This document shows, in pieces, positions 6,890-11,744 of a stretch of DNA of 11,744 nucleotides. Position numbers and translations under genes: made by a program. The DNA lies in the NCBI GenBank assembly GCA_947090235.1, contig CAMUNJ010000017.1, forward strand, positions 1 to 11,744. Direction: 5' to 3'. Source of the stretch: an uncultured Bacillota bacterium. GTDB lineage: Bacteria > Bacillota > Clostridia > Christensenellales > UBA1242. The first letter of the stretch is position 1. The number at the start of each line of letters is the position of its first letter. Below the pieces are notes generated by a model. That model did not search any database and had not been told where the DNA came from. It was given only the letters and a program-made list of their open reading frames with translations.

Positions 6890-7238
6890 ATTGTTCATCT
6901 TCGCTATTCTCTGTTGATGTTTTTTTCATAAGTTCTGGAGGCTCTTTATAAAATTTTTCTTTTTCTACTTCTCTTATTTTGTTATAATCATCTTCAAACC
7001 TTTGTTGAGAATAAAGGTTGTGGTAACAATAATCTTCAATATCTACTGCGCCTCTTCCTTCAACAGCATTTAAGGCGTTAAGTTCATTTAATTGTGCATT
7101 TAACTTAAACATTGTTGATCTAATATCTTCTTCAAGTTGAAAAATCCTTTTCATTCTTAAAAGATCTTGATTGACCTTCTTAGCAATTTCTTTTTCTTGT
7201 TTGATTTGTTCCATGCTTTTCTTTCCTGCAATTTTCAT
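6888..7238 (-). CDS. Unrecognised small charged protein, probably coiled coil (cassette gene A)
   Basis: A 116-aa protein I do not recognise. It has no signal peptide or membrane segment. Residues about 6-60 are rich in Lys, Glu, Gln and Leu with heptad-like spacing (QEKEIAKKVNQDLLRMK, FQLEEDI, FKLNAQLNELNAL), suggesting a helical or coiled-coil stretch. A middle part contains VDIEDYCYHNLYSQQRF, and the tail is acidic and Ser/Thr-rich, ending in DEQ. An upstream TTG (7292) in frame would extend it by 18 residues but would place the start upstream of the promoter. ATG 7238, with AAAGGAG, is clearly the right start. It has a consensus promoter and its own terminator, so it is expressed as a single-gene unit. 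Its flanks nearly match those of the next gene, though the proteins do not resemble each other. Confidence 0.8.
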   Translation of the reverse strand: MKIAGKKSMEQIKQEKEIAKKVNQDLLRMKRIFQLEEDIRSTMFKLNAQLNELNALNAVEGRGAVDIEDYCYHNLYSQQRFEDDYNKIREVEKEKFYKEPPELMKKTSTENSEDEQ

Positions 7239-7260
7239 AACTTTCTCCTTTGATAGCAAA

Positions 7261-7289
7261 AGTATATCACAGAAAAAATGATTTGTCAA
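7261..7289 (-). promoter_or_regulatory. Strong promoter of cassette gene A
   Basis: Minus strand: perfect -35 TTGACA (7289-7284), 17-bp spacer, -10 TATACT (7266-7261) with a TG extension. An A/T-rich conserved stretch, reaching to 7328, lies just upstream of the -35 and could act as an UP element. The promoter closely matches the one at 7915-7943. Confidence 0.85.
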
Positions 7290-7328
7290 CATAAATATTT
7301 TTCAAAAAGTTTTGTAAAAGACTTGCTT
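7284..7328. repeat. 45-bp upstream repeat, copy 1
   Basis: Matches 7938-7982 at 42 of 45 positions with no gaps. It includes the -35 box of the minus-strand gene and the 39 bp upstream of it, and ends in ACTTGCTT. In copy 2 that last part also supplies the -35 of the plus-strand ylxM promoter; in copy 1 no matching -10 follows. Confidence 0.9.
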
Positions 7329-7336
7329 ATTACAAT

Positions 7337-7366
7337 AAAAAATCACGGACATTCCGTGACTTTTTT
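7337..7366 (-). terminator. Terminator of cassette gene B
   Basis: A6-TCACGGA (7337-7349), loop CAT, TCCGTGA then C and T6 (7353-7366). The stem and T-tract are a near copy of 6861-6889, including the following ATTGTTC that encodes the last residues (Glu-Gln-stop) of each minus-strand gene. Confidence 0.8.
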
Positions 7367-7895
7367 ATTGTTCGTGTTCGTTAGGATTTGTTGATGGGTT
7401 TTGTTGGCTATTATTTTCATCAACTAATGTATATTCTGTTAAAATTTTCCTTGTCATCTTATATGTTTTATCACTTGCTTTTACAATTTCTTCTTCGTGA
7501 TCTTTTTCAGTGTAGTATTCAACTGTTAAATTTTTAATTGTACCAATATTTTTATTTTTTGCATTTTTATTTAATACAGCTAAAGTATTTTCAAGTGCTT
7601 CTTTTCTCCATATGGTGTTAATGAGTGAAACTACATCATTAGAGTAATTCTTTTCAATGATTTTGCTCCAAATTTTTCCCAAATAGTTTAATAAAATTTG
7701 CTCATCAGAGTATTTCTCGTCTGTCAAAAAGTCAAACTGATTATCAAATCGATTTGCGTATTTACTTGGAACAACAAATCCCTCTGGCAAAACTATTATT
7801 GCTTTTCCATAAGCTTTTGAGCCAAGTGTAATGTAGCCATTTTCAAGTTCTTCACTACCAACATGCCAATAAATTTCTTTTTCTATTGTTTTCAT
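7365..7895 (-). CDS. Unrecognised 176-aa soluble protein (cassette gene B)
   Basis: I do not recognise this 176-aa protein. It has no signal peptide or membrane helices. The N-terminal half looks globular and mixed alpha/beta (EIYWHVGSEELENGYITLGS, then GKAIIVLPEGFVVPSKY), the middle looks helical (EQILLNYLGKIWSKIIEKNY), and a strand-like part follows (KNLTVEYYTEKDHEEE). The tail is low in complexity, rich in Asn, Gln, Ser and Pro, and ends in EHEQ. The start at 7895 has AAAGGAG at good spacing and a consensus promoter. It is transcribed away from ylxM as its own unit with its own terminator. Promoter, ribosome binding site and terminator are near copies of those of the neighbouring gene A, but the two proteins share only the short acidic -EQ end. 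Confidence 0.8.
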   Translation of the reverse strand: MKTIEKEIYWHVGSEELENGYITLGSKAYGKAIIVLPEGFVVPSKYANRFDNQFDFLTDEKYSDEQILLNYLGKIWSKIIEKNYSNDVVSLINTIWRKEALENTLAVLNKNAKNKNIGTIKNLTVEYYTEKDHEEEIVKASDKTYKMTRKILTEYTLVDENNSQQNPSTNPNEHEQ

Positions 7896-7914
7896 ATATT
7901 TCTCCTTTGGTCAA

Positions 7915-7943
7915 AGTATATCAAAAGATAAAGAAAATGTCAA
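7915..7943 (-). promoter_or_regulatory. Strong promoter of cassette gene B
   Basis: Minus strand: -35 TTGACA (7943-7938), 17-bp spacer, -10 TATACT (7920-7915) with a TG extension. Same hexamers, spacer length and upstream 39 bp as the promoter of gene A, while the spacer sequence itself has diverged. Confidence 0.85.
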
Positions 7944-7982
7944 CATAAATATTTTTAAAAAACTTTTGTAAAATACTTGCTT
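7938..7982. repeat. 45-bp upstream repeat, copy 2
   Basis: Second copy of the 45-bp repeat at 7284-7328 (three mismatches). Here its end, TTGCTT at 7977-7982, also forms the -35 of the divergent ylxM-ffh promoter, so the two promoters share this DNA. Confidence 0.9.
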
Positions 7983-8005
7983 TTTGGAAATAGTTATGAT
8001 ATATT
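7977..8005 (+). promoter_or_regulatory. Promoter of the ylxM-ffh operon
   Basis: TTGCTT (7977-7982), 17-bp spacer, extended -10 TGATATATT ending at 8005. Predicted start near 8012, giving a leader of about 60 nt before the ylxM ATG. It is divergent from the promoter of gene B and overlaps its conserved upstream repeat. Confidence 0.7.
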
Positions 8006-8014
8006 ACGAATGTA

Positions 8015-8062
8015 AAGCAATTTTGCTTGACGGCAACCAAATGTTGCGCGACTATTTTGCTT
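8015..8062 (+). promoter_or_regulatory. Structured ylxM leader with alternative pairings
   Basis: AAGCAA (8015-8020) can pair with TTGCTT at 8023-8028 or with the second TTGCTT at 8057-8062, which directly abuts the AGGGG ribosome binding site. Between them GCAAC (8033-8037) pairs with GTTGC (8043-8047). This matches no riboswitch class I know; the pairings are short and may be incidental. Confidence 0.3.
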
Positions 8063-8072
8063 AGGGGTGATA

Positions 8073-8348
8073 ATGAAGATTGAAGAAAATGTTAGGCTTT
8101 GCAGACTTTTTGACTTATATAGTCCTTTGTTAAGCCAAAGTCAACAGGACATTATGAATGACTATCTTTTATTTAATCTCACCAACAGCGAGATTGCTGA
8201 AAATCGTGGTGTTTCAAGACAAGCGGTTAAGGACGCGATAAGCAAGGGGAGCAAAAAGCTTGAAGAGTTTGAGACAAAGCTTGGTTTCTTGCAAAAAACG
8301 AATGTTTATGAAAGCGAAATCCAAAATCTTAAAGGGAGGAAAAAGTAG
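8073..8348 (+). CDS. ylxM: YlxM (UPF0122) SRP-associated helix-turn-helix protein
   Basis: A 91-aa protein of the YlxM family, sigma-70 region-4-like helix-turn-helix proteins encoded next to ffh and reported to modulate the signal recognition particle in some Gram-positives. The helix-turn-helix is visible as NDYLLFNLTNSEIAENRGVS followed by RQAVKDAISKGSKKLEEFE. ATG 8073 is chosen because AGGGG (8063-8067) sits five bases before it; the in-frame GTG at 8067 overlaps that site. The product is somewhat shorter than typical homologues (about 105-110 aa), lacking part of the charged tail. ffh begins at the base after its stop codon, so the two are tightly coupled. Confidence 0.9.
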   Translation: MKIEENVRLCRLFDLYSPLLSQSQQDIMNDYLLFNLTNSEIAENRGVSRQAVKDAISKGSKKLEEFETKLGFLQKTNVYESEIQNLKGRKK

Positions 8349-9671
8349 GTGGCATTATTTTCATCATTAAGCGAAAAATTTAATCATATTTTTTCCAAAC
8401 TAACAAAGCGAGGAAAGTTGACAGAGCTTGAAATTAAGGACGCTATGCGTGAGGTTCGAATCGCACTTCTTGAGGCCGATGTCAACTACATGGTTGCAAA
8501 GGACTTTGTCAAAAAAGTTAGTGAAAAGGCGGTTGGGGACGAGGTTTTAAAATCTTTAACTCCCGCTCAACAAGTTATCAAGATTGTTAGAGACGAATTG
8601 ACTGAACTTATGTCGTCAAATGACCAAAAGTTAAAAGTTAGTCCAGCACCTCCAACTATTATTATGATGTGTGGCTTGCAAGGTGCTGGTAAAACAACAA
8701 TGTGTGCAAAACTTGCCGCACACCTCAAGAAGTCTGCCAAAAAACCTTTACTTGTAGCATGTGACATTTATAGACCTGCTGCAATCAATCAACTTCAAGT
8801 TGTAGGTAAACAGGCAAATACTGAAGTTTTTGAAAAGGGGACACAAAATCCAGTCAAGACTGCAAAACAAGCCATTGAACACGCACAAAAGCAAGGCTTT
8901 GATACTGTTATTATTGATACAGCTGGTCGACTTCATATTAATGAAGAGTTGATGACCGAACTTAAAGACATCAAGGCAGAAGTTAAGCCTACTGAAATTT
9001 TGCTTGTAGTTGACTCAATGACAGGTCAAGATGCTGTGACAGTTGCCGAAAGTTTTAATCGTGACCTTGATGTAACAGGTGTAATCCTTACAAAACTTGA
9101 CGGTGACACTCGTGGCGGTGCAGCACTTTCAATCAAGGCAATCACAGGAAAACCTATCAAGTTTACAGGCATTGGCGAAAAGATTGGTGATTTAGAGCCA
9201 TTCTATCCAGACCGCATCGCAGGCAGAATCCTAGGCATGGGCGATGTGCTTTCACTCATTGAAAAAGCACAAGAAGCAGTGACCGAAGAAGAAGCCAAGA
9301 AAATGCAAGAAAAGATGATTGCAAATTCCTTCACTTTTGAGGACTATCTCACTCAACTTGAAAGTCTCAAAAAAATGGGATCACTCAAAGATATTTTAGG
9401 CATGATCCCAGGGCTTGGTAATAAACTTAAAGGCATTAATATTGACGAGGGTCAACTTGAAGTCAACAAAGCAATCATTCAATCAATGACGCCAGAAGAG
9501 AGACGCAATCCTGACATTATCAAAGCATCTCGTCGTCAACGCATTGCCAAGGGTAGTGGAACAACAGTTCAACAAGTAAACATGCTAATCAAACAATTCT
9601 ACGACAGCAAAGAGATGATGAAACAACTCAAAGGTGGCAAAGGCTTGCGTGGCTTGAAGGGAATGTTCTAG
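8349..9671 (+). CDS. ffh: Signal recognition particle GTPase Ffh (SRP54)
   Basis: Cytoplasmic SRP protein that binds 4.5S/6S RNA and signal sequences of nascent chains and docks to FtsY at the membrane. The 440-aa length is normal. It has an N-terminal four-helix bundle (1-85), then a G domain with P-loop GLQGAGKTT (109-117), DTAGR (190-194), TKLDGD (248-253) and GIGEKIGDLEPF (274-285), then the M domain from about 325 with the finger-loop region GMIPGLG (351-357) and the RNA-binding helix SRRQRIAKGSG (394-404). The end is Met-, Gly- and Lys-rich (GGKGLRGLKGMF). The start is GTG, with GGGAGG inside the end of ylxM as ribosome binding site. ftsY, often found just upstream in relatives, is not present here. 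Confidence 0.97.
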   Translation: MALFSSLSEKFNHIFSKLTKRGKLTELEIKDAMREVRIALLEADVNYMVAKDFVKKVSEKAVGDEVLKSLTPAQQVIKIVRDELTELMSSNDQKLKVSPAPPTIIMMCGLQGAGKTTMCAKLAAHLKKSAKKPLLVACDIYRPAAINQLQVVGKQANTEVFEKGTQNPVKTAKQAIEHAQKQGFDTVIIDTAGRLHINEELMTELKDIKAEVKPTEILLVVDSMTGQDAVTVAESFNRDLDVTGVILTKLDGDTRGGAALSIKAITGKPIKFTGIGEKIGDLEPFYPDRIAGRILGMGDVLSLIEKAQEAVTEEEAKKMQEKMIANSFTFEDYLTQLESLKKMGSLKDILGMIPGLGNKLKGINIDEGQLEVNKAIIQSMTPEERRNPDIIKASRRQRIAKGSGTTVQQVNMLIKQFYDSKEMMKQLKGGKGLRGLKGMF

Positions 9672-9685
9672 TTGTTGCACAACTA
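9669..9685 (+). repeat. Small hairpin over the ffh stop codon
   Basis: TAGTTGT (9669-9675) and ACAACTA (9679-9685) form a 7-bp stem with a TGC loop. It starts at the ffh stop codon and ends where the AAAAGGAG site of the next gene begins. There is no U-tract, so it is not an intrinsic terminator; it may affect translation or mRNA decay at this junction. Confidence 0.5.
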
Positions 9686-9697
9686 AAAGGAGAAAAT

Positions 9698-10210
9698 ATG
9701 CTTGTTTATAGGACTATAAAAAAAGATTTATTATCACAATATCAAAATCATGAAAAAGTGAAAGGTTCAAATATAAATACTATTTTAAGTGCTCGTTATT
9801 TTGGAATTTCGTATAATAATCATCATTATTTATATGATGTTAAATATTTGCACTTTTTTAGAGATTTAATAGATGCTGTTGATTTAAAAAAACAGAGATT
9901 TGAAGATAAACAAGAACATTGTGTAATACTTGCTTTTGAAATACCTGATTCAATTTTAAAAAAGTTTGATGGTAGGGGCGGATATCAGTTTGATAACACT
10001 GAAGTTACTGCTGTTGAATATGCTATTCCAGAAGAAAAATATAAACCTGAATGGTTTAAGAGTGTTGTTGACGACGATGAAGAAAAACAATACAAACGAA
10101 AAAATGTGGATTACAGTAAAATAGGCTTTGGTTTTCATGGTCAAACTAATAAAGAAATTGATGACTATATAAAAGAACATATTATTGAAGAAAGTGTTGA
10201 GAATAGTTAA
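9698..10210 (+). CDS. Unrecognised 170-aa protein inserted between ffh and rpsP
   Basis: A 170-aa soluble protein with no signal peptide or membrane segment; I cannot assign a function. It opens with MLVYRTIKKDLLSQY, then ARYFGISYNNHHYLYDVKYLHFF, then a strand-like HCVILAFEIPDSIL, a Gly-rich GRGGYQF, VEYAIPEEKYKPEWF, and an acidic end. The order of a short Tyr-Arg strand, a YLHFF segment and a strand before a Gly-rich turn vaguely recalls uncharacterised ADP-ribosyltransferase-like small proteins of gut bacteria, but this is an impression from memory and a weak one. It has a good AAAAGGAG site and begins 26 nt after ffh, so it is probably co-transcribed. It interrupts an otherwise conserved ffh-rpsP junction and its codons are more AT-rich (ATA, TTA, AAA) than those of ffh, hinting at later acquisition. 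Confidence 0.8.
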   Translation: MLVYRTIKKDLLSQYQNHEKVKGSNINTILSARYFGISYNNHHYLYDVKYLHFFRDLIDAVDLKKQRFEDKQEHCVILAFEIPDSILKKFDGRGGYQFDNTEVTAVEYAIPEEKYKPEWFKSVVDDDEEKQYKRKNVDYSKIGFGFHGQTNKEIDDYIKEHIIEESVENS

Positions 10211-10231
10211 ACAAGTTAAAACTAAATTTGG

Positions 10232-10387
10232 TTAAACCTTTTTATTGCGAAAGCAAAAAAAGTTTAATATAGGCTTTTCTTATGATTATTTTTAAAAGTA
10301 AGAAAAAGTCAACGATTTTTACTTTTTTGAAGAAAAATAAAAATCGTTAAGTGTTCTTTTGCTTCTTTTCTATAAAGAAAAGAAGAT
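10232..10387. repeat. Second hairpin-array element, upstream of rpsP
   Basis: The 213-nt gap between the unknown gene and rpsP has four consecutive inverted repeats. The first, 10232-10267, is a long stem with TTAAAC/GTTTAA ends and a TTGC-GAAA-GCAA tip. The second is 10274-10282/10299-10308 (CTTTTCTTA arm). The third is 10311-10321/10338-10348 (AACGATTTTTA, a perfect 11-bp arm). The fourth is 10362-10371/10376-10385 (CTTCTTTTCT, a perfect 10-bp arm). The last hairpin and its upstream flank share 18 identical bases, TTCTTTTGCTTCTTTTCT (10354-10371), with 5696-5713 in the lepA-hemW spacer. I see no coding potential and no clear promoter, so this is either a repeat insertion or a structured leader for rpsP. 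Confidence 0.55.
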
Positions 10388-10423
10388 TAGAAAATAAAAA
10401 TATACAAAAAGGAGAAAATTACA

Positions 10424-10672
10424 ATGGCAGTTAAAATCAGACTTACAAGAATGGGTGACAAAAAAGCACCTTTCTATAGAGTAGTTGTTGCAGATTCACG
10501 CAGTCCAAGAGATGGCAAATTTGTTGATATTATCGGCACTTATAACCCACTCACAAATCCTGCTGAAATCAAGATTGATTCTGTAAAGGCTGAGAAGTGG
10601 TTCAAAAATGGCGCTACTCCAACCGAAACAGCAAAACAACTTCTTGTAAAAAGCGGAATCATTAAGAAGTAA
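10424..10672 (+). CDS. rpsP: 30S ribosomal protein bS16
   Basis: Small-subunit ribosomal protein that binds 16S rRNA early in 30S assembly. The 82-aa length and the sequence are typical: MAVKIRLTRMGDKKAPFYRVVVADSRSPRDGK at the start, then IGTYNPL, AEKWFKNGATPTETAKQLL and a basic end. The start has AAAAAGGAG (10406-10414) at good spacing. khpA follows after 28 nt. The 213-nt hairpin-rich region before it separates it from the upstream operon genes; whether rpsP relies on read-through from ylxM-ffh or has its own promoter cannot be decided by eye. Confidence 0.97.
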   Translation: MAVKIRLTRMGDKKAPFYRVVVADSRSPRDGKFVDIIGTYNPLTNPAEIKIDSVKAEKWFKNGATPTETAKQLLVKSGIIKK

Positions 10673-10700
10673 TAGTAAATACTAATTTAAGGAGTGTATT

Positions 10701-10931
10701 ATGAAAGAACTCGTTGAATACATTGTTAAAAGTCTTGTAATGGATGAAAACAGTGTAAAAGTGACAGAAACAGAAGAAGAAAACGAAAATGTAATTCATG
10801 TTTTTGTTGCACCTGATGATATGGGTAGAATTATTGGTAAGGGTGGAAAAATTGCTCAAAGCATTCGTTCAATCGTTAAAGCTGGAACTCCACGCGAAGG
10901 GAAAAAGACCTTCGTTAAGTTTGGTGAGTAA
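10701..10931 (+). CDS. khpA: KH-domain RNA-binding protein KhpA
   Basis: A 76-aa single KH-domain protein (YlqC/KhpA family), an RNA chaperone that in Gram-positives pairs with KhpB (Jag/EloR) and influences cell-wall growth and small-RNA function. The KH core is visible as IHVFVAPDDMGRIIGKGGKIAQSIRSIV, with the GKGG loop at residues 46-49. The start at 10701 follows GGAG (10691-10694). The usual position between rpsP and rimM is kept, and rimM begins at the very next base after its stop codon. Confidence 0.95.
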   Translation: MKELVEYIVKSLVMDENSVKVTETEEENENVIHVFVAPDDMGRIIGKGGKIAQSIRSIVKAGTPREGKKTFVKFGE

Positions 10932-11420
10932 ATGCTTTTGCCAATAGCAAAAATTGTCAAACCGCAAGGCATTAAGGGGGAGGTTAAAGCAATGCCTCTC
11001 ACTAATGTCCTTGCTGTTTTTGATAATCTAAAATCTGTTAGCATTGAGGGAAAGGACTATGAAATCATGCGTATTTCTTTCCGTCAAGGCTTTTTGTACA
11101 TAACTTTTAATGGTGTCAACACTCGAAATGACGCCGAAACTTTGAGGAATAAACAACTCAAAGTAGATAAATCTCTTTTGGAAGATAAGAAAGATGATTA
11201 CGAATTTTTGATTGACGACCTAATTGGAATGGTGCTTTATGACACTGATGGCGGGCTTGTTGGACAAATTGTTGATGTTGAAAACTATGGTGCAACAGAC
11301 AACTTTGTTATTGAAAGTGAAGGGCGAACATACCAAGCTCCATTTTTGAAGGAAGTGTTTCTTGTTAAAGACGGTACGCTAGTTGTTGACCGTGAAAAAT
11401 TCGAGGAGGTTAAAGTATGA
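10932..11420 (+). CDS. rimM: Ribosome maturation factor RimM
   Basis: Assembly factor that binds uS19 and helps mature the 3' (head) domain of the 30S subunit. The 162-aa protein has the N-terminal RimM beta-barrel opening IAKIVKPQGIKGEVKA (5-20) and a C-terminal PRC-barrel domain beginning near DLIGMVLYDTDGG, with VGQIVDVENYG. There is no gap after khpA. Its TGA stop overlaps the trmD ATG in an ATGA arrangement, so rimM and trmD are translationally coupled. The TGA stop also shows that the standard code is used. Confidence 0.95.
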   Translation: MLLPIAKIVKPQGIKGEVKAMPLTNVLAVFDNLKSVSIEGKDYEIMRISFRQGFLYITFNGVNTRNDAETLRNKQLKVDKSLLEDKKDDYEFLIDDLIGMVLYDTDGGLVGQIVDVENYGATDNFVIESEGRTYQAPFLKEVFLVKDGTLVVDREKFEEVKV

Positions 11421-11744
11421 AGATAGATATTTTAACCCTCTTTCCAGAGGCTTTTTCTTCCCTTGATACAAGCATTTTGAAACGTGCTCAAGATAAAGGC
11501 ATATTGGAAGTAAATCTCCATAACATTCGTGACTATACAAAAGACAAGCATAAAAAATGCGACGATACGCCTTTTGGTGGTGGTGCGGGAATGCTTATGA
11601 GTGTGCAACCAATTTATGACGCGATAAAGGCGGTAAAAAAACGTAACTCTTGCATAGTGTTTGCAAGTCCTAGCGGGAAACATTTATCACCAGAAGTGGC
11701 AAAAGAATTATCTACAAAAAAACATCTTGTCTTTATTTGTGGAC
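11417..11744 (+). CDS. trmD: tRNA (guanine-37-N1)-methyltransferase TrmD (5' part only)
   Basis: SPOUT-class enzyme that makes m1G37 next to the anticodon in tRNAs reading CNN and some GGN codons, preventing +1 frameshifts. The first 109 residues are present; a full protein would be about 230-250 aa. Visible landmarks are MKIDILTLFPEAF, NIRDYT (36-41), DDTPFGGGAGM (49-59), and ASPSGK (83-88) in the strand leading into the trefoil knot. The window ends at LVFICG, just before the expected knot motif. The start is ATG 11417, inside the end of rimM, with GAGGAGG (11403-11409) as ribosome binding site. Confidence 0.96.
   Translation, partial: MKIDILTLFPEAFSSLDTSILKRAQDKGILEVNLHNIRDYTKDKHKKCDDTPFGGGAGMLMSVQPIYDAIKAVKKRNSCIVFASPSGKHLSPEVAKELSTKKHLVFICG

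Noticed and set aside
7239..7292. Longer start for cassette gene A at 7292
   Set aside because: It would begin upstream of the TTGACA/TATACT promoter and ignore the AAAGGAG site that precedes ATG 7238.
8067..8072. GTG start two codons earlier for ylxM
   Set aside because: It overlaps the AGGGG ribosome binding site; ATG 8073 has proper spacing.
9669..9685. Terminator between ffh and the following gene
   Set aside because: The hairpin is only 7 bp, AT-rich and not followed by a U-tract; it leads straight into a ribosome binding site.

Overview
The window looks like a chromosomal segment of an AT-rich, monoderm Bacillota (Firmicutes) bacterium, most likely an uncultured clostridial or gut lineage. 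The reasons are the low G+C judged by eye, an LtaS-type lipoteichoic acid synthase, AAAGGAG-type ribosome binding sites, sigma-A promoters with extended TG -10 boxes, and the Firmicutes-style ylxM-ffh-rpsP-khpA-rimM-trmD order. TGA is a stop (rimM) and tryptophan is TGG, so the genetic code is standard and not that of Mollicutes. I cannot place the organism more finely.

Layout. (1) 1-2109, minus strand: a small Arc/CopG-type ribbon-helix-helix protein followed by a polytopic LtaS-family sulfatase-fold enzyme whose C-terminus leaves the window. (2) 2198-3551: rsmD (plus) and a glycerophosphodiester phosphodiesterase (minus) converge on a perfect 21-bp bidirectional terminator hairpin. (3) 3721-6862: lepA and hemW on the plus strand, separated by an unusual 217-nt spacer made almost entirely of consecutive hairpins. 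(4) 6888-7895, minus strand: two unrecognised small genes whose coding sequences differ but whose promoters and terminators are near copies of each other. (5) 8073-11744, plus strand: a translation and secretion operon ylxM-ffh-[unknown gene]-rpsP-khpA-rimM-trmD (trmD cut by the window edge). Between ffh and rpsP lie an unrecognised 170-aa gene and a second hairpin-rich spacer that shares an 18-nt identical core with the lepA-hemW spacer.

The recognised genes are housekeeping: SRP targeting (ylxM, ffh), 16S rRNA and 30S maturation (rsmD, rimM, rpsP), tRNA m1G37 methylation (trmD), translation factor EF4 (lepA), heme trafficking (hemW), RNA chaperoning (khpA), and envelope polymer and lipid metabolism (LtaS-like, GDPD). 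The less ordinary content is the repeat and cassette structure: the duplicated promoter/terminator flanks around two unrelated genes, the hairpin-array elements, and two genes (rsmD, lepA) whose best promoters put the transcription start on the A of the ATG, suggesting leaderless mRNAs. I did not find CRISPR arrays, tRNA or rRNA genes, or transposase genes.
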